Part shown: piece after piece, positions 16,575-25,074 of the stretch
Numbering within the stretch: the stretch's first letter is position 1
Layout of the letters: each line of letters begins with the position of its first letter
Origin: an uncultured Paracoccus sp.
GTDB taxonomy: Bacteria; Pseudomonadota; Alphaproteobacteria; Rhodobacterales; Rhodobacteraceae
Assembly: GCF_945915435.1 (NCBI RefSeq)
Contig: NZ_CAMEFG010000028.1
Span: forward strand, 1 to 44,352
Length of the DNA: 44,352 nt
Direction: 5' to 3'
The notes under the pieces: generated by a model
Databases searched by the model: none
The model's input: the letters and a program-made list of their open reading frames with translations, nothing else
What the model was told of the DNA's origin: nothing
Position numbers and translations under genes: made by a program

Positions 16575-18362
16575 ATGGCCCGCCGCAACAAGATCATTGC
16601 CGACCGTCCCACCACCCGGCGCATCGGCGCGCTTTCCGCGCTTCGCCCCTTCCTGCGCCCCTATCGCGGCCTGCTGGCGGGGGCCGTCGCGGCGCTGGTG
16701 CTGACCGCCTCGATCAGCCTGGTGCTGCCGGTGGCCGTGCGGCGGGTCGTGGACGGGTTCAGCGAGGGCACCTTGATGCTGGACCGCTATTTCGGCGCGG
16801 CGCTTGCCATCGTGGCGGCGCTGGCGGTCGGCACGGCGCTGCGCTACTACCTGATCACCCGGCTGGGTGAGCGCGTCGTGGCCGATATCCGCAAGGCGGT
16901 GTTCGACCGGGTCATCAGCCTCAGCCCCGCCTTCTACGAGCGGGTGATGACGGGCGAGATCATCAGCCGCATCACCACCGACACGACGCTGATCCAGTCG
17001 GTGATCGGAGCCTCGATCTCGATCGCGCTGCGCAACTTCATGATCATGCTGGGGGGCATCGCGATGCTTGTGCTGACCTCGGCCCGGCTGAGCGGGTTGA
17101 TCCTGCTGCTGATCCCCGTCGTCGCCGTGCCGCTGGCGGTAATGGGGCGCAGGCTGCGCAACCTTTCGCGCGAAAACCAGGACTGGATCGCGGCATCCTC
17201 GGGCGCGGCGTCGGAAAGCCTGCTGGCGGCGCAGACCGTGCAGGCCTTCACCCACGAAGGGCTGACCCGCGCCAGCTTCGCCACGGTGACCGAGCGGTCC
17301 TATGACGCCGCCCTGCGCCGCATCGGCACCCGCTCGGTCATGACGGTGATCGTGATCTTCCTGATCTTTTCCGGGGTCCTGGGCGTCTTGTGGATCGGCG
17401 TGCGCGACGTCTACCAGGGCCAGATGACCATCGGCCAACTGGTGCAATTCGTCATCTACGCCGTCATGGTCGCCGGTTCCGTCGGCGCCCTGTCCGAGAT
17501 CTGGGGCGAATTGCAGCGCGCCGCCGGTGCGACCGAACGGCTGACCGAGCTTCTGTCGGCGGACGACCCGCTGACCGACCCCGCCACCCCCGTCGCCCTG
17601 CCCCGCCCGGTTCAGGGCCGGATCGAGTTCGAGGACGTCGGCTTCCGTTACCCTTCGCGCCCCGACGTCTCGACCCTGCAAGGGGTGTCGCTGGCCATCG
17701 CTCCCGGCGAAACCGTGGCGCTGGTCGGGCCTTCGGGGGCGGGCAAGACGACCATCGTGCAGCTTATCCTGCGCTTCTGGGACCCGTGCAGCGGCCAGGT
17801 GCGGCTGGACGGGATCGACCTGCGGCAGATGGCGCGCGCCGACTTCCGCCAGGCCATCGCGCTGGTCCCGCAAGAGCCGGTGATCTTCGCCGACACCGCG
17901 CGCGAGAACATCCGCTTCGGCCGTCCCGACGCCACCGACGCCGAGATCGAGGCCGCCGCCCGCGCCGCCCATGCGCATGACTTCCTGACCGCCCTGCCGC
18001 AAGGCTACGACAGTTTCGTCGGCGAACGCGGCGTCATGCTGTCGGGCGGGCAGCGCCAGCGCATCGCCATCGCCCGCGCCATCCTGCGCAATGCGCCCGT
18101 GCTGCTGCTGGACGAGGCCACCAGCGCGCTGGACACCGAATCCGAGCGGCTGGTGCAGGATGCGGTCGATCAGCTTGCGCAAAGCCGCACGACGATCATC
18201 ATCGCCCACCGCCTTTCCACCGTGCTGAAGGCCGACCGCATCGTGGTCTTCGACCAGGGCCGCATCGTCGAGCAGGGCAGCCATGCCGACCTGGTCGCGC
18301 AGGGTGGGCTTTACGCCCGGCTGGCACGGTTGCAATTCAGCGAAACCGGCAGCCCGTCCTAG
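16575..18362 (+). CDS. ABC exporter half-transporter (MsbA/MDR type, fused TM and ATPase)
   Basis: The 595-residue protein has six predicted N-terminal membrane helices (about 1-320) and a C-terminal ATPase with Walker A GPSGAGKTT, Q-loop LVPQEPVIF, signature LSGGQRQRIAIARA, Walker B LLLDEATSALD and H-loop IIIAHRLSTV. It would work as a homodimer exporting a lipid or hydrophobic compound; the substrate is unknown. AGGAAG lies 8 nt before the ATG. Its stop shares CTAG with the convergent CAP gene, so the two ends overlap by 4 bp. Confidence 0.95.
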   Translation: MARRNKIIADRPTTRRIGALSALRPFLRPYRGLLAGAVAALVLTASISLVLPVAVRRVVDGFSEGTLMLDRYFGAALAIVAALAVGTALRYYLITRLGERVVADIRKAVFDRVISLSPAFYERVMTGEIISRITTDTTLIQSVIGASISIALRNFMIMLGGIAMLVLTSARLSGLILLLIPVVAVPLAVMGRRLRNLSRENQDWIAASSGAASESLLAAQTVQAFTHEGLTRASFATVTERSYDAALRRIGTRSVMTVIVIFLIFSGVLGVLWIGVRDVYQGQMTIGQLVQFVIYAVMVAGSVGALSEIWGELQRAAGATERLTELLSADDPLTDPATPVALPRPVQGRIEFEDVGFRYPSRPDVSTLQGVSLAIAPGETVALVGPSGAGKTTIVQLILRFWDPCSGQVRLDGIDLRQMARADFRQAIALVPQEPVIFADTARENIRFGRPDATDAEIEAAARAAHAHDFLTALPQGYDSFVGERGVMLSGGQRQRIAIARAILRNAPVLLLDEATSALDTESERLVQDAVDQLAQSRTTIIIAHRLSTVLKADRIVVFDQGRIVEQGSHADLVAQGGLYARLARLQFSETGSPS

Positions 18363-18907
18363 CGCCGCGCGGCATAGACCGCCGCCCAGAAGACGGTGCG
18401 CCCATCCGCGCCGATGGCCTTGCCAATGCCGAATTCCTGCACCTGCGGCAGCATGATGTTGGACAGGTGCGAGGATGAGGCGATCCAGGCGGCCTGAACC
18501 TGCTCGGCCGATTTGAAGCCCATGCCGATGTTTTCGGCCACGATCGACTGCCGGTAGCCCACCGCCCGCAGCCGCTGCGAGGGGCGGGCGTGTTTCAGGC
18601 CCGCATGGGTCATCTGGTTCTGGCGCGCCATGTCGCAGGCCTGCATCGCCGCCGCCTCGGCCAGGCGGGGGTTGGGGGCGACGCCCGCCAGCCCCTGCCG
18701 CGCCCGGATCTGGCTGGTATGCGCGGCGCCTTGCGCGTTTTCCGCGCGTGTCGTCTGAAAGCAACGCACCGCGCCGGTCACCGACGGCCTGTTGATATTG
18801 GTCGCCGCGCCGCCAAGGGACTGCGCCTGGACCGCGGGCGCGTGAAAGCCCGCGGAAAGCGCCATGCAGGCGGCGGCGAAAGCGAAAATGGATCCGATCT
18901 TCGGCAT
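18359..18907 (-). CDS. Secreted CAP/SCP-domain protein
   Basis: The 182-residue product has a Sec signal peptide (about 1-28, ending AVQA) and a CAP (cysteine-rich secretory protein, PF00188) domain. CAP landmarks are TSQIRARQGL, MTHAGL, VAENIGMGF with the Glu, and WIASSSHLSNIM with the second His, which together form the CAP cavity. Bacterial CAP proteins are extracytoplasmic and mostly uncharacterised. It is convergent with the ABC exporter, ending in the same CTAG tetranucleotide, so the two transcripts are antisense at their 3' ends. Confidence 0.88.
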   Translation of the reverse strand: MPKIGSIFAFAAACMALSAGFHAPAVQAQSLGGAATNINRPSVTGAVRCFQTTRAENAQGAAHTSQIRARQGLAGVAPNPRLAEAAAMQACDMARQNQMTHAGLKHARPSQRLRAVGYRQSIVAENIGMGFKSAEQVQAAWIASSSHLSNIMLPQVQEFGIGKAIGADGRTVFWAAVYAARR

Positions 18908-19341
18908 GAAATGTTCCTTGTTCCGTCACGATCAAACGAGAGGCAGCGATGCCGCCCATCTAGCCGCATCGGGTTGAATCATTTGTTAACGTCCGGTCGG
19001 ATTCCCTTCGTTCAAACCCTGGAACTGATTAAAATGCTTACTAGTTTTCCTTAGACGAAGACGTCTTGCCGGGAAACCGCACCGTTCAGACCTTGGCAAG
19101 GGGTTGCGCAAAGCCTGCCCGCGTCCGGCGGAAAGGCGCCCTGCTTTGCCGGAGGATGCACCCGGCCCCCGCCATGCAACCCGATTTCGCTTGCCCGATA
19201 CGGATCCCTGCGCCGAGGGCGGGTTTTACGCTGCGTTTCGGCCCGACCGCAGGCTTGCCCAATACATGGATTTCAGGACATTCTAAGGCCGGGCATGCTT
19301 GCAAAAGCCGGCACCGGAAAAGTTGGGAGGGGAAGAAAGTC
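18908..19341. other. 434-bp intergenic region upstream of the acyl-CoA synthetase
   Basis: I find no convincing gene here; in-frame extension of the synthetase into it gives an Arg/Pro/Cys-rich sequence unlike coding DNA. The part around 18975-19055 is AT-rich and is the likely promoter area. AAGACGTCTT at 19058-19067 is a perfect 10-bp palindrome and a possible operator. About 270 nt between it and the start codon could form a long 5' leader ending in a strong GGGAGGGGAAG ribosome binding site. Confidence 0.5.
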
Positions 19342-21225
19342 ATGGCCAGGTTCACCGATCTTGCGGCGCGCAATGCGGTCGAAAGCGAAATGCCCTATGA
19401 GGATCGCACTCTGCCCAAGACGATCTACGGCTTTCTTGGCGAGGTCCGCCAGCGCCATGGCGACCGCCCCGCCTTCAGCTTCCAGCTTTTTTCCGACCCC
19501 AAGGCGCCCGCCCGCACCCTGACCTGGCGCGAGGTGCATGAGCGCGTGACCGAGGCGGCCAATCTCTTCCGCTCGCTCGGGATCGGGCCGACGGATACGG
19601 TGGCCTACCTTCTGCCCAACTGCATCGAAACGCCGGTGGTGCTGCTGGCGGGGGCCACGGCGGGAATCGTCAACCCGATCAACCCCTTGCTGGAAGCCGA
19701 ACAGATCGCGGGCATCCTGCGCGAAACCAATGCCAAGGTGCTGGTGACGCTGAAGTCCTTTCCCAAGGCCGATGTCGCACAAAAGGCCGCGCAGGCCGTC
19801 GCGATGGCGCCCAATGTCGAAACCGTGCTGGAAATCGACCTGCGCCGCTACCTGACCGGGATCAAGCGGCTGGTCGTGCCGCTGATGCGCCCCAAGGTGC
19901 CCACGAAACACCACGCCCGCGTTCTGGATTACGAGGCCGAATCCAGCAGCCAGCCCCATGACCAGCTTGCCTTCGAGGATCTGCCCCAGGATCGCGTCGC
20001 CGCCTATTTCCACACCGGCGGCACCACCGGCACGCCCAAGGTGGCGCAGCACAAGTATTCGGGCATGATCTATAACGGCTGGCTTGGCGCGACGCTGCTT
20101 TTCGACGAAACCGACGTGCTGATGTGCCCGCTGCCGATGTTCCATGTCTTTGCGGCCTATCCGATCCTGATGTCCTGCATCGCCTCGGGCGCGCAGCTCG
20201 TAATGCCGACGCCGGCGGGCTACCGCGGCGACGGCGTTTTCGACAACTTCTGGAAACTGATCGAGCGGTGGCAGGCGAGTTTCCTGATCACCGTGCCCAC
20301 CGCCCTTGCCGCGCTGATGCAAAGGCCGGTGAACGGCGACGTATCCTCGCTGCGCACGGCGATCTCGGGTTCGGCCCCGCTGCCGATCGAGCTTTACAAC
20401 CGCTTCCGCCAGGCCACCGGGGTCGAGGTCGCCGAGGGCTACGGCCTGACCGAAGCGACCTGCCTGGTCAGTTGCAACCCGGTCGATGGGGTGAAGAAGG
20501 TCGGCTCGGTGGGGATTCCCCTGCCCTACACCCATATCCGCATCCTGCGCCCCGACGGAAACGGTGGCTTCGACGAGTGCCCCACCGATGAGGTGGGCGA
20601 AATCTGCGTGGCCAATCCCGGCGTCTTCGAAGGCTCGACCTATACCGAGGTGGACAAGAACCGCGACCTCTTCGCCGAGGGCCGTTTCCTGCGCACGGGC
20701 GACCTGGGACGGCTGGACGCGGACGGCTATCTGTGGATCACCGGGCGCGCCAAGGACCTGATCATCCGCAGCGGCCACAATATCGACCCCGCCGTGATCG
20801 AAGAGGCGCTGATGACCCATCCCGCCGTCGCCGGGGCGGGTGCCATCGGTCAGCCCGATTCCTTCGCCGGGGAACTGCCCTGCGTCTATGTCGAGCTGGT
20901 GCAGGGTGCGCAGGTCTCGGTCGAGGAACTGACCGAACATGCGCGTGCCCATATCCAGGAACGCGCCGCAATCCCCAAATATCTGGAAATAATCGACGAA
21001 TTGCCCAAGACCGCGGTCGGCAAGATCTTCAAGCCCGACCTGCGCAAACGCGCCATCCAGCGCATCTACGACCAGGCGCTGGACGGCACCGGCGCCCACG
21101 TGGTGGAAGTGATCGACGACAGGAAGCTGGGCCTGATCGCCTGCCTGTCGCGCGGGCCGCAGACCTCCGACGAGGCCGTGACCGAACGCCTGAACAGCTT
21201 TACCCGTCCGTGGCGGTGGAACTGA
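19342..21225 (+). CDS. AMP-forming acyl-CoA synthetase
   Basis: The 627-residue enzyme activates a carboxylic acid with ATP and joins it to CoA. Adenylation motifs are present: AYFHTGGTTGTPKVAQH (P-loop), ISGSAPLPIEL, EGYGLTEATC, the RTGDLGRLDADGYLWITGR hinge region and the C-terminal catalytic lysine in KTAVGKIFKPDLR. The residues beyond that lysine (about 50) form an extra tail. The acid, probably a medium/long-chain or unusual fatty acid, cannot be told from sequence. Start 19342 has GGGAGGGGAAG upstream. It stands alone as a transcription unit behind a long leader. Confidence 0.93.
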   Translation: MARFTDLAARNAVESEMPYEDRTLPKTIYGFLGEVRQRHGDRPAFSFQLFSDPKAPARTLTWREVHERVTEAANLFRSLGIGPTDTVAYLLPNCIETPVVLLAGATAGIVNPINPLLEAEQIAGILRETNAKVLVTLKSFPKADVAQKAAQAVAMAPNVETVLEIDLRRYLTGIKRLVVPLMRPKVPTKHHARVLDYEAESSSQPHDQLAFEDLPQDRVAAYFHTGGTTGTPKVAQHKYSGMIYNGWLGATLLFDETDVLMCPLPMFHVFAAYPILMSCIASGAQLVMPTPAGYRGDGVFDNFWKLIERWQASFLITVPTALAALMQRPVNGDVSSLRTAISGSAPLPIELYNRFRQATGVEVAEGYGLTEATCLVSCNPVDGVKKVGSVGIPLPYTHIRILRPDGNGGFDECPTDEVGEICVANPGVFEGSTYTEVDKNRDLFAEGRFLRTGDLGRLDADGYLWITGRAKDLIIRSGHNIDPAVIEEALMTHPAVAGAGAIGQPDSFAGELPCVYVELVQGAQVSVEELTEHARAHIQERAAIPKYLEIIDELPKTAVGKIFKPDLRKRAIQRIYDQALDGTGAHVVEVIDDRKLGLIACLSRGPQTSDEAVTERLNSFTRPWRWN

Positions 21226-21309
21226 CGGTTCACTGACCGCGGACGCACCCTGTGGTTGCGCCCGCCTTCGCCTTGCAATCCCAAAGAGGTTTTGTCACAT
21301 ATGTCCTGA

Positions 21310-22455
21310 ATGGGCGAAAGCCGTGTTCTTCATGATTCGCCCCGTTGCATGTGTGAGTTCCCCTTGAACGAGTCCTCTGTCCCGCTGCCCGACCAAGGTT
21401 GGTCGAAAAAAACGATCTCCTTGCAAAATGCGATTGTAGCGCCACCGCAGGAATCCCGCCCCCGCACCCCCAGCGGCATCTGGAAGGATGGCGATATCGC
21501 GCAGGCGGCAATCTGGCGTTTGGGCACGCGCCTGACCTTGCCGCTTGAACAGGCGCCCACGCCGGTCGAGAGGCTTGAGGGAAATTTCCTTTTCGGCGGC
21601 ATGTATTATGGTCATTTCGGGCATTTCATAACCGAAACGATTTGCCGGTTATGGGCTGCCGAGGATTCATATGACGGCATAATCTTCACGCCCAAACATG
21701 CCAAGCTGACCCATTTCAAGAAAAACCACAGGGAAATCTTCAAGATCTTCGGCATCACTTGCCCAATGCTCATCCTCGGCCAGCCGACGCTGGTGGAAAG
21801 CATCACCGTTCCAGGCCAGGGTTTCGGATTGGGGGATATTGCGCGCGGCACCGACGAATACAGGGAATTCCTACGCAACACCGTGGGGAAAATTGCAGCG
21901 GATGGTCCCGAAAGGATCTATATATCGCGAACGCAATATGTCGCGAACGGCGGCCTTCTTGGCGAAACGGTTCTGGAAGAAAACCTGAAACGCTCGGGCT
22001 ATGTGCCCGTCTATCCCGAGAAATTGTCCTGGGCCGAGCAACTGGCGCGATATCGGGCTGCGCGCAAGATCATCAGCGCCGATACCTCGGCGTTGCATAT
22101 GGCTGGAATGGCTGCGGATTCCGACAAGGATATCGCCGTCATCCTGCGCAGGAACAATGCCGAACATCACAGCATGCGCCTGCAACTTCAGGGCATGACC
22201 GGAAAGGACCCGCTGGTGATCAACAGCCTTGATGCGGAATATCTCGAACCCGGCAAGAAACCGAATCACAACAGTTGGGGGCAAGTGAATTTCACCGAAA
22301 TTCACGCCGCATTGCTGGCGCAGGGCTATCTGGAGCCCGGTGCGGATTGGGATATTCCCTCGGATGAGGTCATCCGTTCGGATCTTGCCGAGGCCGAACG
22401 CCACGCCGGAAGGAATTTGGTTCACACACCCGTCACCAGGCGGTTCGGACAATGA
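21310..22455 (+). CDS. Glycosyltransferase family 61 (DUF563) protein
   Basis: The 381-residue product carries the GT61 motif FGGMYYGHFGHFITET (95-110) and later IYISRTQY and SADTSALHMAGM, the usual C-terminal acceptor/donor region. GT61 proteins transfer pentoses or GlcNAc-type sugars onto glycans; bacterial members sit in polysaccharide loci. Composition is AT-richer than neighbouring genes, with frequent ATA, TTG and AAA codons, which suggests transfer. The start is uncertain: 21310 has only AGAGG about 20 nt away, and an ATG at 21349 is an alternative. It overlaps the next gene by 4 nt (ATGA). Confidence 0.82.
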   Translation: MGESRVLHDSPRCMCEFPLNESSVPLPDQGWSKKTISLQNAIVAPPQESRPRTPSGIWKDGDIAQAAIWRLGTRLTLPLEQAPTPVERLEGNFLFGGMYYGHFGHFITETICRLWAAEDSYDGIIFTPKHAKLTHFKKNHREIFKIFGITCPMLILGQPTLVESITVPGQGFGLGDIARGTDEYREFLRNTVGKIAADGPERIYISRTQYVANGGLLGETVLEENLKRSGYVPVYPEKLSWAEQLARYRAARKIISADTSALHMAGMAADSDKDIAVILRRNNAEHHSMRLQLQGMTGKDPLVINSLDAEYLEPGKKPNHNSWGQVNFTEIHAALLAQGYLEPGADWDIPSDEVIRSDLAEAERHAGRNLVHTPVTRRFGQ

Positions 22456-23306
22456 AAGACAATATGACGATAATCGGAATATGCCGCTTTTCCATGATCG
22501 GCCGGGGCGATTGGAAAGCCTATCGCAATATCGAGGAAGGAGATCTGGAAAGGATTTACCAGCAGAAAGAACAGGAACTTTTCGACGACGCGCGAATGGA
22601 GGCGCGTTTCCTGACCTTTGAACAGTTGACGCTTGCCTCGCTGGATGCCCAGGCCGATCAGGATTTCAAGCTGCTGGTCATTTCCTCGGATCGCATGCCG
22701 CAGACCTATCGCGAGAGGCTGAAAAAACTGTGCAGCTCGCGCCCCTATGTCATCCTGCGTTTCGTCGCCCCCATGCATGTCGCCGATGCACAGACCCGGA
22801 TACTGGATGAAATGGGATTGGAGTTGAAGGATTGCCTTCAATTCCGCCTTGACGACGATGATTGCCTGTCCAAGGATTATATCAGGAAGTTGCGCAAACA
22901 CGGTGACACGCTGTGGAAAGCGCATGGCGCCTTTGCCGTCAGCTATCCGACCGTGATCTATTCCGTCATGGATGGCCCGACGCAGGGGCTTTATCGCTGG
23001 TTCAACCCTTTCCTTGGCGTGGGCGTCGCCGTGCGCCATCCGCAGCGAACGGTATTCGGCTTTGCCCATTACCGCATTCCGACGGTGATGGTCGCCTTGA
23101 CCGATCCGTCTGTTCCCAGCATCGTGACCCATTACGGGATGAACGACACCCCGCGCCATGCCAAGGAAATCCTGGCAAAGCGGGGCATGAAGAAATCTTC
23201 GCGCGATGAATTGGCGCGCCTGCTGACGCGGCATTTCGATTTTCTGACCGAAAAGGGGATAGAGGCGGCAGGGCTGAACGAACCTCCCGCGCGCCGCCGG
23301 AAATAG
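22452..23306 (+). CDS. Putative rhamnosyl transferase (PF11316-like)
   Basis: This 284-residue protein resembles the putative rhamnosyl transferase family. FKLLVISSDRMP near 72-83 and the acidic cluster FRLDDDDCL (131-139), a likely metal/nucleotide-sugar binding site, are the key features; the fold would be GT-A-like. Its start overlaps the GT61 stop as ATGA, so the two are probably made together and act on the same glycan. It shares the AT-richer composition of its partner. A bidirectional hairpin terminator begins 2 nt after the stop. Confidence 0.8.
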   Translation: MKDNMTIIGICRFSMIGRGDWKAYRNIEEGDLERIYQQKEQELFDDARMEARFLTFEQLTLASLDAQADQDFKLLVISSDRMPQTYRERLKKLCSSRPYVILRFVAPMHVADAQTRILDEMGLELKDCLQFRLDDDDCLSKDYIRKLRKHGDTLWKAHGAFAVSYPTVIYSVMDGPTQGLYRWFNPFLGVGVAVRHPQRTVFGFAHYRIPTVMVALTDPSVPSIVTHYGMNDTPRHAKEILAKRGMKKSSRDELARLLTRHFDFLTEKGIEAAGLNEPPARRRK

Positions 23307-23307
23307 G

Positions 23308-23331
23308 AAAAGGGGGCAGATGCCCCCTTTT
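23308..23331. terminator. Bidirectional Rho-independent terminator
   Basis: AAAAGGGGGC pairs perfectly with GCCCCCTTTT across a four-base AGAT loop. The A4/T4 flanks give a T tract on both strands, and it lies exactly between the convergent stops of the rhamnosyl transferase and ettA, so it should end both transcripts. Confidence 0.9.
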
Positions 23332-23334
23332 CGA

Positions 23335-24990
23335 TCAGCGCGTGAATTTCTTGTATTTCACCCGTTTCGGCTCTGCCGCGTCGGGACCAAGGCGGCGGAT
23401 CTTGTCGGCTTCATAGGCCTCGAAGTTGCCCTCGAACCATTCCACATGCGCGTCGCCCTCGAACGCCAGGATATGCGTGCAAAGCCGGTCGAGGAAGAAA
23501 CGGTCGTGCGAGATGATGACCGCGCAGCCCGCGAAGTCCTCGAGCGCGGCCTCCAGCGCCTGAAGCGTTTCGACATCCAGGTCGTTGGTCGGTTCGTCCA
23601 GCAGCAGGACGTTTCCGCCTTCTTTCAGCAGCTTGGCCATGTGAACGCGGTTGCGTTCCCCGCCAGACAGAAGGCCCACCTTCTTCTGCTGATCCCCGCC
23701 CTTGAAGTTGAAGGACGAACAATAGGCACGGCTGTTGACCTGCGCATCGCCCAGTTCGATCAGTTCGGCGCCGCCCGAAACCTCTTCCCAGACCGTCTTG
23801 TTCGGGTCCAGCGCATCGCGCGACTGATCGACATAGGAAAGCTTGACGGTGTCGCCATAGGTGATCTCGCCTTCGTCCGGGGCCTCGTTCCCGGTCAGCA
23901 TGCGAAACAGCGTCGATTTACCGGCGCCGTTCGGGCCGATCACGCCCACGATCCCGCCGGGCGGCAGGGCGAAATCCAGCCCTTCGATCAACAGCTTGTC
24001 GCCCATCGCCTTTTTCAGGCCCTGAACCTCGATCACCTTGTCGCCAAGGCGCGGGCCGTTGGGAATGATGATCTGGGCGCGCGACAGCTTTTCGCGCTCG
24101 GACTGGCTGGCCATTTCGTTATAGGCGTTGATCCGGGCCTTTTGCTTGGCCTGACGGGCCTTGGCGCCGGCGCGGATCCATTCAAGCTCGCGTTCCAGCG
24201 TCTTTTGCTTGGCCTTGTCCTCGCGACCTTCCTGCTCCAGCCGCTTGGCCTTTTGTTCCAGCCAAGCCGAGTAATTCCCTTCGTAGGGAATGCCGCGGCC
24301 GCGATCCAGTTCCAGGATCCAGCTTGTGATATCGTCCAGGAAATAACGGTCGTGGGTCACGGTCAGGATCGTGCCCTTGTATTCGATCAGGTGCTTTTGC
24401 AGCCAGGCGATGGTTTCGGCGTCCAGGTGGTTGGTCGGTTCGTCCAGCAGAAGCATGTCGGGCGCTTCCAGCAGCAGTTTGCACAGCGCGACGCGGCGGC
24501 GTTCGCCGCCTGACAGGCTGTCGACATTGGCGTCGTCCGGCGGGCAGCGCAGCGCCTCCATCGCGACATCCACCTGGCTGTCCAGATCCCAGAGGTTTTC
24601 AGCGTCGATCTCATCCTGAAGCGCGGCCATTTCCTCGGCCGTCTCGTCCGAGTAGTTCATCGCCAGTTCGTTGTAGCGATCCAGCTTGGCCTGCTTGGCC
24701 TTGACGCCTTCCATGACATTGCCGCGCACGTTCAGCGCGGGGTCCAGTTCGGGTTCCTGCGGCAGATAGCCCACGGTCGCGCCCTTGGCGGCCCATGCCT
24801 CGCCGGTGAAATCCTTGTCGACGCCCGCCATGATGCGCAACAGGGTCGATTTACCCGCCCCGTTGACGCCGACGACGCCGATCTTGACCCCCGGAAGGAA
24901 GTTCAGGCGGATGTTTTCAAAGGTTTTCTTGCCACCGGGATAGGTCTTGGACACCCCGTCCATGTGGTAAACGAACTGGTAGGAGGCCAT
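23335..24990 (-). CDS. ettA: Energy-dependent translational throttle protein EttA (ABC-F)
   Basis: EttA binds the ribosomal E site and couples the first peptide bond to ATP level. The 551-residue protein has two ABC domains without membrane segments: GVNGAGKSTLL and GPNGAGKSTLF (Walker A), LSGGERRRVALCKLLL and LSGGERNRVHMAKLLK (signatures), and LLLDEPTNHLD and LLLDEPTNDLD (Walker B). The domains are joined by the charged helical ABC-F linker (about 245-320) and there is an EttA-type arm insertion in the first domain. AAGGGCGAAGAC precedes the ATG. Its 3' end meets the bidirectional terminator. Confidence 0.97.
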   Translation of the reverse strand: MASYQFVYHMDGVSKTYPGGKKTFENIRLNFLPGVKIGVVGVNGAGKSTLLRIMAGVDKDFTGEAWAAKGATVGYLPQEPELDPALNVRGNVMEGVKAKQAKLDRYNELAMNYSDETAEEMAALQDEIDAENLWDLDSQVDVAMEALRCPPDDANVDSLSGGERRRVALCKLLLEAPDMLLLDEPTNHLDAETIAWLQKHLIEYKGTILTVTHDRYFLDDITSWILELDRGRGIPYEGNYSAWLEQKAKRLEQEGREDKAKQKTLERELEWIRAGAKARQAKQKARINAYNEMASQSEREKLSRAQIIIPNGPRLGDKVIEVQGLKKAMGDKLLIEGLDFALPPGGIVGVIGPNGAGKSTLFRMLTGNEAPDEGEITYGDTVKLSYVDQSRDALDPNKTVWEEVSGGAELIELGDAQVNSRAYCSSFNFKGGDQQKKVGLLSGGERNRVHMAKLLKEGGNVLLLDEPTNDLDVETLQALEAALEDFAGCAVIISHDRFFLDRLCTHILAFEGDAHVEWFEGNFEAYEADKIRRLGPDAAEPKRVKYKKFTR

Positions 24991-25074
24991 GTCTTCGCCC
25001 TTTTGCTAAACTCGCCGAGCCTTTTAGGACAGCTTGGCCGCAGTTGAAAGCCGCCCCGCCCGAATTCCTGCACG

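Noticed and set aside
16206..18959. A 917-codon minus-strand frame opposite the ABC exporter
   Set aside because: The plus strand has all ABC motifs. The minus frame is a shadow that only continues into the CAP gene region in the wrong frame.
19066..19341. N-terminal 92-codon extension of the acyl-CoA synthetase
   Set aside because: It is Arg/Cys/Pro-rich with no family similarity, whereas ATG 19342 has a strong ribosome binding site and the correct protein start.
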